Assembly (NCBI GenBank): GCA_008729055.1
Contig: SDUX01000004.1
Location: 7,286,026-7,350,025 of the forward strand
Direction: 5' to 3'
From: Pyropia haitanensis
Lineage: Eukaryota; Rhodophyta; Bangiophyceae; Bangiales; Bangiaceae
DNA length: 64,000 bases
In this document: positions 30,601 through 43,830 of the stretch, one piece after another
Numbering within the stretch: position 1 is the stretch's first letter
Layout: every line of letters begins with the position of its first letter
Made by a program: the position numbers and the translations under genes
Notes under the pieces: model-generated
Seen by the model: the letters and a program-made list of their open reading frames with translations, nothing else
Told to the model about the DNA's origin: nothing
Databases searched by the model: none

Positions 30601-33600
30601 TTCTTACCCACTTCCTACCCACTTTTGCCCACTTTTGCCCACTTTTGCCCACTTTTGTGTCTACAGCGATGCTGCACACCATCCGGCGGCCGAATTGGCG
30701 CGCATACTTCGTTCCAGCCATAGATCCACCCGCTTGATGTCCGAGGTTCCACCCGCACGGTCGTGCATGCGGTGGTTGGCCGCTTCTCACCCACTTTTGC
30801 CCACTGTTGCCCACTTTTGCCCACTTTCGCGTGTACAGCAATGCAGCACGCGCTCCGGCGGCCGAATTGGCTCGCATCCTTTATTCCAGCCATACATCCG
30901 CCCGCTCGACGTCCGAGGTTCCACCCGCACCGTCGTGCATGGGGTGGGTTGGCCGACCCGTTTGTTGGGCGCGTCCGTTGGATGCAACGAGTGTTTTGTG
31001 GAGCGCCGGTTTCCCACGTGTCAATTTTGTGGAATGGTTTTTGCCACGTGGGGGTCCCCACAGCCAGGCGTGACGGTCGGCGACAAAAGTTCCGCCCTCA
31101 CACCGTCCCGCCAGTGTGACGGGCGGAACGCGCAGTGGACAGTTTGGGTGGCGGGGCGCACTTTGTGGCCACTGTTGGACCGACTTTCTGGCGACTTTCA
31201 CGTGAATTTTCTTTGCAGTTATGGAAACTTCTTGCCCCAATTGGCCATTTGTGTCCCAATTTGGCCCCCTTTTTGCCCACTTTTTTGCCCACTTCTTACC
31301 CACTTCCTACCCACTTTTGCCCACTTTTGCCCACTTTTGCCCACTTTTTGTGTCTACAGCGATGCTGCACACCATCCGGCGGCCGAATTGGCGCGCATAC
31401 TTCGTTCCAGCCATAGATCCACCCGCTTGATGTCCGAGGTTCCACCCGCACGGTCGTGCATGCGGTGGTTGGCCGCTTCTCACCCACTTTTGCCCACTGT
31501 TGCCCACTTTTGCCCACTTTCGCGTGTACAGCAATGCAGCACGCGCTCCCGGCGGCCGAATTGGCTCGCATCCTTTATTCCAGCCATACATCCGCCCGCT
31601 CGACGTCCGAGGTTCCACCCGCACCGTCGTGCATGGGGTGGTTGGCCGACCCGTTTGTTGGCGCGTCCGTTGGATGCAACGAGTGTTTTTGTGGGAGCGC
31701 CGGTTTCCACGTGTCAATTTTGTGGAATGGTTTTTGCCACGTGGGGGTCCCCCACAGCCAGGCGTGACGGTCGGCGACAAAAGTTCCGCCCTCACACCGT
31801 CCACGCCAGTGTGACGGGCGGAACGCGCAGTGGACAGTTTGGGTGGCGGGGCGCACTTTGTGGCCACTGTTGGACGACTTTCTGGCGACTTTCACGTGAA
31901 TTTTCTTTGCAGTTATGGAAACTTCTTGCCCCAATTGGCCATTTGTGTCCCAATTTGGCCCCCTTTTTGCCCCCTTTTTGCCCACTTCTTACCCACTTCC
32001 TACCCACTTTTGCCCACTTTTGCCCACTTTTGCCCACTTTTGTGTCTACAGCGATGCTGCACACCATCCGGCGGCCGAATTGGCGCGCATACTTCGTTCC
32101 AGCCATAGATCCACCCGCTTGATGTCCGAGGTCCACCCGCACGGTCGTGCATGCGGTGGTTGGCCGCTTTCACCCACTTTTTGCCCACTGTTGCCCACTT
32201 TTGCCCACTTTCGCGTGTACAGCAATGCTAGCACGCGCTCCGGCGGCCGAATTGGCTCGCATCTTTATTCCAGCCATACATCCGCCCGCTCGACGTCCGA
32301 GGTTCCACCGCACCGTCGTGCATGGGTGGGTTGGCCGACCCGTTTGTTGGCGGCGTCCGTTGGATGCAACGAGTGTTTTGTGGAGCGCCGGTTTCCACGT
32401 GTCAATTTTGTGGAATGGTTTTTGCCACGTGGGGGTCCCCAGCCAGGCGTGACGGTCGGCGACAAAAGTTCCGCCCTCACACCGTCCACGCCAGTGTGAC
32501 GGGCGGAACGCGCAGTGGACAGTTTGGGTGGCGGGGCGCACTTTGTGGCCACTGTTGGACGACTTTCTGGCGACTTTCACGTGAATTTTCTTTGCAGTTA
32601 TGGAAACTTCTTGCCCCAAATTGGCCATTTGTGTCCCAATTTGGCCCCTTTTTGCCCCTTTTGCCCACTTCTTACCCACTTCCTACCCACTTTTGCCCAC
32701 TTTTGCCCACTTTTGCCCACTTTTGTGTCTACAGCGATGCTGCACACCATCCGGCGGCCGAATTGGCGCGCATACTTCGTTCCAGCCATAGATCCACCCG
32801 CTTGATGTCCGAGGTTCCACCCGCACGGTCGTGCATGCGGTGGTTGGCCGCTTCTCACCCACTTTTGCCCACTGTTGCCCACTTTTGCCCACTTTCGCGT
32901 GTACAGCAATGCAGCACGCGCTCCGGCGGCCGAATTCGCTCGCATCCTTTATTCCAGCCATACATCCGCCCGCTCGACGTCCGAGGTTCCACCCGCACCG
33001 TCGTGCATGGGTGGTTGGCCGACCCGTTTGTTGGCGCGTCCGTTGGATGCAACGAGTGTTTTGTGGAGCGCCGGTTTCCACGTGTCAATTTTGTGGAATG
33101 GTTTTTTGCCACGTGGGGGTCCCACAGCCAGGCGTGACGGTCGGCGACAAAAGTTCCGCCCTCACACCGTCCACGCCAGTGTGACGGGCGGAACGCGCAG
33201 TGGACAGTTTGGGTGGCGGGGCGCACTTTGTGGCCACTGTTGGACGACTTTCTGGCGACTTTCACGTGAATTTTCTTTGCAGTTATGGAAACTTCTTGCC
33301 CCCAATTGGCCATTTGTGTCCCAATTTGGCCCCCTTTTTTGCCCCCTTTTTGCCCACTTCTTACCCACTTCCTACCCACTTTTGCCCACTTTTGCCCACT
33401 TTTGCCCACTTTTGTGTCTACAGCGATGCTGCACACCATCCGGCGGCCGAATTGGCGCGCATACTTCGTTCCAGCCATAGATCCACCCGCTTGATGTCCG
33501 AGGTTCCACCCGCACGGTCGTGCATGCGGTGGTTGGCCGCTTCTCACCACTTTTGCCCACTGTTGCCCACTTTTGCCCACTTTTGCGTGTACAGCAATGC

Positions 33601-33676
33601 AGCACGCGCTCCGGCGGCCGAATTGGCTCGCATCCTTTATTCCAGCCATACATCCGCCGCTCGACGTCCGAGGTTC

Positions 33677-34500
33677 NNNNNNNNNNNNNNNNNNNNNNNN
33701 NNNNNNNNNNNNNNNNNNNNNNNNNNNNNNNNNNNNNNNNNNNNNNNNNNNNNNNNNNNNNNNNNNNNNNNNNNNNNNNNNNNNNNNNNNNNNNNNNNNN
33801 NNNNNNNNNNNNNNNNNNNNNNNNNNNNNNNNNNNNNNNNNNNNNNNNNNNNNNNNNNNNNNNNNNNNNNNNNNNNNNNNNNNNNNNNNNNNNNNNNNNN
33901 NNNNNNNNNNNNNNNNNNNNNNNNNNNNNNNNNNNNNNNNNNNNNNNNNNNNNNNNNNNNNNNNNNNNNNNNNNNNNNNNNNNNNNNNNNNNNNNNNNNN
34001 NNNNNNNNNNNNNNNNNNNNNNNNNNNNNNNNNNNNNNNNNNNNNNNNNNNNNNNNNNNNNNNNNNNNNNNNNNNNNNNNNNNNNNNNNNNNNNNNNNNN
34101 NNNNNNNNNNNNNNNNNNNNNNNNNNNNNNNNNNNNNNNNNNNNNNNNNNNNNNNNNNNNNNNNNNNNNNNNNNNNNNNNNNNNNNNNNNNNNNNNNNNN
34201 NNNNNNNNNNNNNNNNNNNNNNNNNNNNNNNNNNNNNNNNNNNNNNNNNNNNNNNNNNNNNNNNNNNNNNNNNNNNNNNNNNNNNNNNNNNNNNNNNNNN
34301 NNNNNNNNNNNNNNNNNNNNNNNNNNNNNNNNNNNNNNNNNNNNNNNNNNNNNNNNNNNNNNNNNNNNNNNNNNNNNNNNNNNNNNNNNNNNNNNNNNNN
34401 NNNNNNNNNNNNNNNNNNNNNNNNNNNNNNNNNNNNNNNNNNNNNNNNNNNNNNNNNNNNNNNNNNNNNNNNNNNNNNNNNNNNNNNNNNNNNNNNNNNN
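33677..34500. other. Assembly gap (824 N)
   Basis: The left flank stops at CCGAGGTTC in element A and the right flank resumes at CCGTTTGTTGG. In an intact unit these points are 35 bp apart, so the true missing length should be about 35 bp plus a whole number of units. The 824 Ns do not fit exactly (35 + 689 = 724). Confidence 0.95.
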
Positions 34501-37500
34501 CCGTTTGTTGGCGCGTCCGTTGGATGCAACGAGTGTTTTGTGGAGCGCCGGTTTCCACGTGTCAATTTTGTGGAATGGTTTTTGCCACGTGGGGGTCCCA
34601 CAGCCAGGCGTGACGGTCGGCGACAAAAGTTCCGCCCTCACACCGTCCACGCCAGTGTGACGGGCGGAACGCGCAGTGGACAGTTTGGGTGGCGGGGCGC
34701 ACTTTGTGGCCACTGTTGGACGACTTTCTGGCGACTTTCACGTGAATTTTCTTTGCAGTTATGGAAACTTCTTGCCCCCAATTGGCCATTTGTGTCCCAA
34801 TTTGGCCCCTTTTTGCCCCCTTTTTGCCCACTTCTTACCCACTTCCTACCCACTTTTGCCCACTTTTGCCCACTTTTGCCCACTTTTGTGTCTACAGCGA
34901 TGCTGCACACCATCCGGCGGCCGAATTGGCGCGCATACTTCGTTCCAGCCATAGATCCACCCGCTTGATGTCCGAGGTTCCACCCGCACGGTCGTGCATG
35001 CGGTGGTTGGCCGCTTCTCACCCACTTTTGCCCACTGTTGCCCACTTTTGCCCACTTTCGCGTGTACAGCAATGCAGCACGCGCTCCGGCGGCCGAATTG
35101 GCTCGCATCCTTTATTCCAGCCATACATCCGCCCGCTCGACGTCCGAGGTTCCACCCGCACCGTCGTGCATGGGGTGGTTGGCCGACCCGTTTGTTGGCG
35201 CGTCCGTTGGATGCAACGAGTGTTTTGTGGAGCGCCGGTTTCCACGTGTCAATTTTGTGGAATGGTTTTTGCCACGTGGGGGTCCCACAGCCAGGCGTGA
35301 CGGTCGGCGACAAAAGTTCCGCCCTCACACCGTCCACGCCAGTGTGACGGGCGGAACGCGCAGTGGACAGTTTGGGTGGCGGGGCGCACTTTGTGGCCAC
35401 TGTTGGACGACTTTCTGGCGACTTTCACGTGAATTTTCTTTGCAGTTATGGAAACTTCTTGCCCCCAATTGGCCATTTGTGTCCCAATTTGGCCCCCTTT
35501 TTGCCCCCTTTTTGCCCACTTCTTACCCACTTCCTACCCACTTTTGCCCACTTTTGCCCACTTTTGCCCACTTTTGTGTCTACAGCGATGCTGCACACCA
35601 TCCGGCGGCCGAATTGGCGCGCATACTTCGTTCCAGCCATAGATCCACCCGCTTGATGTCCGAGGTTCCACCCGCACGGTCGTGCATGCGGTGGTTGGCC
35701 GCTTCTCACCCACTTTTGCCCACTGTTGCCCACTTTTGCCCACTTTCGCGTGTACAGCAATGCAGCACGCGCTCCGGCGGCCGAATTGGCTCGCATCCTT
35801 TATTCCAGCCATACATCCGCCCGCTCGACGTCCGAGGTTCCACCCGCACCGTCGTGCATGGGGTGGTTGGCCGACCCGTTGTTGGCGCGTCCGTTGGATG
35901 CAACGAGTGTTTTGTGGAGCGCCGGTTTCCACGTGTCAATTTTGTGGAATGGTTTTTGCCACGTGGGGGTCCCCACAGCCAGGCGTGACGGTCGGCGACA
36001 AAAGTTCCGCCCTCACACCGTCCACGCCAGTGTGACGGGCGGAACGCGCAGTGGACAGTTTGGGTGGCGGGGCGCACTTTGTGGCCACTGTTGGACGACT
36101 TTCTGGCGACTTTCACGTGAATTTTCTTTGCAGTTATGGAAACTTCTTGCCCCCAATTGGCCATTTGTGTCCCAATTTGGCCCCCTTTTTGCCCCCTTTT
36201 TGCCCACTTCTTACCCACTTCCTACCCACTTTTGCCCACTTTTGCCCACTTTTGCCCACTTTTGCGTCTACAGCGATGCTGCACACCATCCGGCGGCCGA
36301 ATTGGCGCGCATACTTCGTTCCAGCCATAGATCCACCCGCTTGATGTCCGAGGTTCCACCCCACGGTCGTGCATGCGGTGGTTGGCCGCTTCTCACCCAC
36401 TTTTGCCCACTGTTGCCCACTTTTGCCCACTTTCGCGTGTACAGCAATGCAGCACGCGCTCCGGCGGCCGAATTGGCTCGCATCCTTTATTCCAGCCATA
36501 CATCCGCCCGCTCGACGTCCGAGGTTCCACCCGCACCGTCGTGCATGGGGTGGTTGGCCGACCCGTTTGTTGGCGCGTCCGTTGGATGCAACGAGTGTTT
36601 TGTGGAGCGCCGGTTTCCACGTGTCAATTTTGTGGAATGGTTTTTGCCACGTGGGGGTCCCCACAGCCAGGCGTGACGGTCGGCGACAAAAGTTCCGCCC
36701 TCACACCGTCCACGCCAGTGTGACGGGCGGAACGCGCAGTGGACAGTTTGGGTGGCGGGGCGCACTTTGTGGCCACTGTTGGACGACTTTCTGGCGACTT
36801 TCACGTGAATTTTCTTTGCAGTTATGGAAACTTCTTGCCCCCAATTGGCCATTTGTGTCCCAATTTGGCCCCCTTTTTGCCCCTTTTTGCCCACTTCTTA
36901 CCCACTTCCTACCCACTTTTGCCCACTTTTGCCCACTTTTGCCCACTTTTGTGTCTACAGCGATGCTGCACACCATCCGGCGGCCGAATTGGCGCGCATA
37001 CTTCGTTCCAGCCATAGATCCACCCGCTTGATGTCCGAGGTTCCACCCGCACGGTCGTGCATGCGGTGGTTGGCCGCTTCTCACCCACTTTTGCCCACTG
37101 TTGCCCACTTTTGCCCACTTTCGCGTGTACAGCAATGCAGCACGCGCTCCGGCGGCCGAATTGGCTCGCATCCTTTATTCCAGCCATACATCCGCCCGCT
37201 CGACGTCCGAGGTTCCACCCGCACCGTCGTGCATGGGGTGGTTGGCCGACCCGTTTGTTGGCGCGTCCGTTGGATGCAACGAGTGTTTTGTGGAGCGCCG
37301 GTTTCCACGTGTCAATTTTGTGGAATGTTTTTGCCACGTGGGGGTCCCACAGCCAGGCGTGACGGTCGGCGACAAAAGTTCCGCCCTCACACCGTCCACG
37401 CCAGTGTGACGGGCGGAACGCGCAGTGGACAGTTTGGGTGGCGGGGCGCACTTTGTGGCCACTGTTGGACGACTTTCTGGCGACTTTCACGTGAATTTTC

Positions 37501-38989
37501 TTTGCAGTTATGGAAACTTCTTGCCCCCAATTGGCCATTTGTGTCCCAATTTGGCCCCCTTTTTGCCCCTTTTTGCCCACTTCTTACCCACTTCCTACCC
37601 ACTTTTGCCCACTTTTGCCCACTTTTGCCCACTTTTGCGTCTACAGCGATGCTGCACACCATCCGGCGGCCGAATTGGCGCGCATACTTCGTTCCAGCCA
37701 TAGATCCACCCGCTTGATGTCCGAGGTTCGGTCGTGCATGCGGTGGTGGCCGCTTCTCACCCACTTTTGCCCACTGTTGCCCACTTTTGCCCACTTTGCG
37801 TGTACAGCAATGCAGCACGCGCTCCGGCGGCCGAATTGGCTCGCATCCTTTATTCCAGCCATACATCCGCCCGCTCGACGTCCGAGGTTCCACCCGCACC
37901 GTCGTGCATGGGGTGGTTGGCCGACCCGTTGTTGGCGCGTCCGTTGGATGCAACGAGTGTTTTGTGGAGCGCCGGTTTCCACGTGTCAATTTTGTGGAAT
38001 GGTTTTTGCCACGTGGGGGTCCCCACAGCCAGGCGTGACGGTCGGCGACAAAAGTTCCGCCCTCACACCGTCCACGCCAGTGTGACGGGCGGAACGCGCA
38101 GTGGACAGTTTGGGTGGCGGGGCGCACTTTGTGGCCACTGTTGGACGACTTTCTGGCGACTTTCACGTGAATTTTCTTTGCAGTTATGGAAACTTCTTGC
38201 CCCCAATTGGCCATTTGTGTCCCAATTTGGCCCCCTTTTTGCCCCCTTTTTGCCCACTTCTTACCCACTTCCTACCCACTTTTGCCCACTTTTGCCCACT
38301 TTTGCCCACTTTTGTGTCTACAGCGATGCTGCACACCATCCGGCGGCCGAATTGGCGCGCATACTTCGTTCCAGCCATAGATCCACCCGCTTGATGTCCG
38401 AGGTTCCACCCGCACGGTCGTGCATGCGGTGGTTGGCCGCTTCTCACCCACTTTTGCCCACTGTTGCCCACTTTTGCCCACTTTCGCGTGTACAGCAATG
38501 CAGCACGCGCTCCGGCGGCCGAATTGGCTCGCATCCTTTATTCCAGCCATACATCCGCCCGCTCGACGTCCGAGGTTCCACCCGCACCGTCGTGCATGGG
38601 GTGGTTGGCCGACCCGTTTGTTGGCGCGTCCGTTGGATGCAACGAGTGTTTTGTGGAGCGCCGGTTTCCACGTGTCAATTTTGTGGAATGGTTTTTGCCA
38701 CGTGGGGGTCCCCACAGCCAGGCGTGACGGTCGGCGACAAAAGTTCCGCCCTCACACCGTCCACGCCAGTGTGACGGGCGGAACGCGCAGTGGACAGTTT
38801 GGGTGGCGGGGCGCACTTTGTGGCCACTGTTGGACGACTTTCTGGCGACTTTCACGTGAATTTTCTTTGCAGTTATGGAAACTTCTTGCCCCCAATTGGC
38901 CATTTGTGTCCCAATTTGGCCCCCTTTTTGCCCCTTTTTGCCCACTTCTTACCCACTTCCTACCCACTTTTGCCCACTTTTGCCCACTT

Positions 38990-39960
38990 TTGCCCACTTT
39001 TGTCTACAGCGATGCTGCACACCATCCGGCGGCCGAATTGGCGCGCATACTTCGTTCCAGCCATAGATCATGTCCGAGGTTCCACCCGCACGGTCGTGCA
39101 TGCGGTGGTGGCCGCTTCTCACCCACTTTTGCCCACTGTTGCCCACTTTTGCCCACTTTCGTGTACAGCAATGCAGCACGCGAATGCTCGCACACCATCC
39201 GGCGGCCGAATTGGCGCGCATACTTCGTTCCAGCCCATAGATCCACCCGCTTCCATGTGACCGAGGTTCGACCCGCGACGGTCGTGCAGTGCGGTGGTCG
39301 GCCGCTTCTCACCCACTTTTGCCCACTTTTGCCCACTTTTGCCCACTTTTGCGTCTACAGCGATGCTTTTGGCGTGTAGCCATAGATCCAATGTCCGAGC
39401 ACGCGCATGCCCGGCGTTGCCGCCCAATTGGCTTTCGCATCCTTTAGCCATACATCCGCCCGCTCGACGTCCGAGGTTCCACCCGCACCGTCGTGCATGG
39501 GGTGGTTGGCCGACCCGTTCGTCGATGCGCCGACGTGTTCCCACGTGGGGGTCCCACAGCCAGTGTGACGGTCGGCGACAAAAGTTCCGCCCTCACACCG
39601 TCCACGCCAGTGTGACGGGCGGAACGCGCAGTGGACAGTTTGGGTGGCGGGGCGCACTTTGTGGCCACTGTTGGACACTTTCTGGCGACTTGCAGTTATG
39701 GAAACTTCTTGCCCCCAATTGGCCATTTGTGTCCCAATTTGTTTTTGGCCCACTTCTTACCCACTTCCTACCCACTTTTGCCCACTTTTGCCCACTTTTG
39801 CCCACTTTTGTCTACAGCGATGCTGCACACCATCCGGCGGCCGAATTGGCGCGCATGCCATAGATCCACCCGCTGATGTCCGAGGTTTCGTGCATGCGGT
39901 GTCCGCTTCTCACCCACTTTTGCCCACTGTTGCCCACTTTTGCCCACTGCGTGTACAGCA
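38990..39960. repeat. Rearranged unit with an extra A-type element
   Basis: The interval between landmarks is 841 bp (38790 to 39631) instead of about 689. Three A-type starts occur (near 39002, 39162 and 39350). The middle copy begins like A and continues like A'. Short deletions are scattered through the following unit. Confidence 0.75.
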
Positions 39961-42609
39961 ATGCAGCACGCGCTCCGGCGGCCGAATTGGCTCGCATCCT
40001 TTATTCCAGCCATACATCCGCCCGCTCGACGTCCGAGGTTCCACCCGCACCGTCGTGCATGGGGTGGTTGGCCGACCCGGTTGGCGCGTCCGTTGGATGC
40101 AACGAGTGTTTTGTGGAGCGCCGGTTTCCACGTGTCAATTTTGTGGAATGGTTTTTGCCACGTGGGGGTCCCCACAGCCAGGCGTGACGGTCGGCGACAA
40201 AAGTTCCGCCCTCACACCGTCCACGCCAGTGTGACGGGCGGAACGCGCAGTGGACAGTTTGGGTGGCGGGGCGCACTTTGTGGCCACTGTTGGACGACTT
40301 TCTGGCGACTTTCACGTGAATTTTCTTTGCAGTTATGGAAACTTCTTGCCCCCAATTGGCCATTTGTGTCCCAATTTGGCCCCCTTTTTGCCCCCTTTTT
40401 GCCCACTTCTTACCCACTTCCTACCCACTTTTGCCCACTTTTGCCCACTTTTGCCCACTTTTGTGTCTACAGCGATGCTGCACACCATCCGGCGGCCGAA
40501 TTGGCGCGCATACTTCGTTCCAGCCATAGATCCACCCGCTTGATGTCCGAGGTTCCACCCGCACGGTCGTGCATGCGGTGGTTGGCCGCTTCTCACCCAC
40601 TTTTGCCCACTGTTGCCCACTTTTGCCCACTTTCGCGTGTACAGCAATGCAGCACGCGCTCCGGCGGCCGAATTGGCTCGCATCCTTTATTCCAGCCATA
40701 CATCCGCCCGCTCGACGTCCGAGGTTCCACCCGCACCGTCGTGCATGGGTGGTTGGCCGACCCGTTTGTTGGCGCGTCCGTTGGATGCAACGAGTGTTTT
40801 GTGGAGCGCCGGTTTCCACGTGTCAATTTTGTGGAATGGTTTTTGCCACGTGGGGGTCCCCACAGCCAGGCGTGACGGTCGGCGACAAAAGTTCCGCCCT
40901 CACACCGTCCACGCCAGTGTGACGGGCGGAACGCGCAGTGGACAGTTTGGGTGGCGGGGCGCACTTTGTGGCCACTGTTGGACGACTTTCTGGCGACTTT
41001 CACGTGAATTTTCTTTGCAGTTATGGAAACTTCTTGCCCCCAATTGGCCATTTGTGTCCCAATTTGGCCCCCTTTTTGCCCATTTTTGCCCACTTCTTAC
41101 CCACTTCCTACCCACTTTTGCCCACTTTTGCCCACTTTTGCCCACTTTTGTGTCTACAGCGATGCTGCACACCATCCGGCGGCCGAATTGGCGCGCATAC
41201 TTCGTTCCAGCCATAGATCCACCCGCTTGATGTCCGAGGTTCCACCCGCACGGTCGTGCATGCGGTGGTTGGCCGCTTCTCACCCACTTTTGCCCACTGT
41301 TGCCCACTTTTGCCCACTTTCGCGTGTACAGCAATGCAGCACGCGCTCCGGCGGCCGAATTGGCTCGCATCCTTTATTCCAGCCATACATCCGCCCGCTC
41401 GACGTCCGAGGTTCCACCCGCACCGTCGTGCATGGGGTGGTTGGCCGACCCGTTTGTTGGCGCGTCCGTTGGATGCAACGAGTGTTTTGTGGAGCGCCGG
41501 TTTCCACGTGTCAATTTTGTGGAATGGTTTTTGCCACGTGGGGGTCCCCACAGCCAGGCGTGACGGTCGGCGACAAAAGTTCCGCCCTCACACCGTCCAC
41601 GCCAGTGTGACGGGCGGAACGCGCAGTGGACAGTTTGGGTGGCGGGGCGCACTTTGTGGCCACTGTTGGACGACTTTCTGGCGACTTTCACGTGAATTTT
41701 CTTTGCAGTTATGGAAACTTCTTGCCCCCAATTGGCCATTTGTGTCCCAATTTGGCCCCCTTTTTGCCCCTTTTTGCCCACTTCTTACCCACTTCCTACC
41801 CACTTTTGCCCACTTTTGCCCACTTTTGCCCACTTTTGTGTCTACAGCGATGCTGCACACCATCCGGCGGCCGAATTGGCGCGCATACTTCGTTCCAGCC
41901 ATAGATCCACCCGCTTGATGTCCGAGGTTCCACCCGCACGGTCGTGCATGCGGTGGTTGGCCGCTTCTCACCCACTTTTGCCCACTGTTGCCCACTTTTG
42001 CCCACTTTCGCGTGTACAGCAATGCAGCACGCGCTCCGGCGGCCGAATTGGCTCGCATCCTTTATTCCAGCCATACATCCGCCCGCTCGACGTCCGAGGT
42101 TCCACCCGCACCGTCGTGCATGGGGTGGTTGGCCGACCCGTTTGTTGGCGCGTCCGTTGGATGCAACGAGTGTTTTGTGGAGGGCCGGTTTCCACGTGTC
42201 AATTTTGTGGAATGTTTTTGCCACGTGGGGGTCCCACAGCCAGGCGTGACGGTCGGCGACAAAAGTTCCGCCCTCACACCGTCCACGCCAGTGTGACGGG
42301 CGGAACGCGCAGTGGACAGTTTGGGTGGCGGGGCGCACTTTGTGGCCACTGTTGGACGACTTTCTGGCGACTTTCACGTGAATTTTCTTTGCAGTTATGG
42401 AAACTTCTTGCCCCCAATTGGCCATTTGTGTCCCAATTTGGCCCCCTTTTTGCCCCCTTTTTGCCCACTTCTTACCCACTTCCTACCCACTTTTGCCCAC
42501 TTTTGCCCACTTTTGCCCACTTTTGCGTCTACAGCGATGCTGCACACCATCCGGCGGCCGAATTGGCGCGCATACTTCGTTCCAGCCATAGATCCACCCG
42601 CTTGATGTC

Positions 42610-43830
42610 CGAGGTTCACCCCACGGTCGTGCATGCGGTGGTGGCCGCTTCTCACCCACTTTTGCCCACTGTTGCCCACTTTTGCCCACTTTCGCGTGTA
42701 CAGCAATGCGGTGGTTGGCCGCATTCCAGCCATACATCCGCCCGCTCGACGTCCGAGGTTCCACCCGCACCGTCGTGCATGGTGGTTGGCCGACCCGTTG
42801 TTGGCGCGTCCGTTGGATGCAACGAGTGTTTTGCCGGTTTCCACGTGTCAATTTTGTGGAATGTCGCCACGTGGGTCCCCACAGCCAACGGTGGCGAGTT
42901 CACGTCCACGCCAGTCCGGAACGCGCAGTGGACGAACTTTGGACTTTCTGGCGACTTTCCACGTGAATTTTGGCTTTGCAGTTCTTCAGGCCATACCCCT
43001 TTTTGCCCCTTTTTGCCCACTTCTTACCCACTTCCTACCCACTTTTGCCCACTTTTGCCCACTTTTGCCCACTTTTGTCTACAGCGATGCTGCACACCAT
43101 CCGCGGCCGAATTGGCGCGCATACTTCGTTCCAGCCATAGATCACCCGCTCGATGTCCGAGGTTCCACCCGCACGGTCGTGCATGCGGTGGGGCCGCTTC
43201 TCACCCACTTTTGCCCACTGTTGCCCACTTTTGCCCACTTTCGCGTGTACAGCAATGCAGCACGCGCTCCGGCGGCCGAATTCGCTCGCATCCTTTATTC
43301 CAGCCATACATCCGCCGCTCGACGTCCGAGGTTCCACCCGCACCGTCGTGCATGGGGTGGTTGGCCGACCCGTTGTTGGCGCGTCCGTTGGATGCAACGC
43401 GTTTCCACGTGTCAATTTTGTGGAATGCCAACAGAGTGTTTTGTGGAGCGCCGGTTTCCACGTGTCAATTTTGTGGAATGGTTTTTGCCACGTGGGGGTC
43501 CCACATCCGGCGGCCGAGGCGCGCATACTTCGTTCCAGCAGTTCCCACTTTTGCCCACTTTCGCGTGTACAGCAATGCAGTCCGGCGGCCGACGCCAGCC
43601 ATACATCCGCCCGCTCGACGGAGGTTCCACCCGCACCGTCGTGCATGGGGTGGTTGGCCGACCCGCGCGTCCGTTGGATGCAACGAGTGTTTTGTGGAGC
43701 GCCGGTTTCCACGTGTCAATTTTGTGGAATGGTTTTTGCGTGGGGGTCCCCACAGCCACGTGACGGTTTCCGCCCTCACACCGTCCACGCCAGTGTGACG
43801 GGCGGAACGCGCAGTGGACAGTTTGGACTT
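42610..43830. repeat. Rearranged and partly duplicated units
   Basis: The landmark near 42930 is degenerate. Around 43400-43490 the TTTCCACGTGTC to GTGGAATG segment is present twice in tandem. Further fragments of A and A' are shortened and joined out of order before a regular unit resumes at 43814. Confidence 0.75.
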
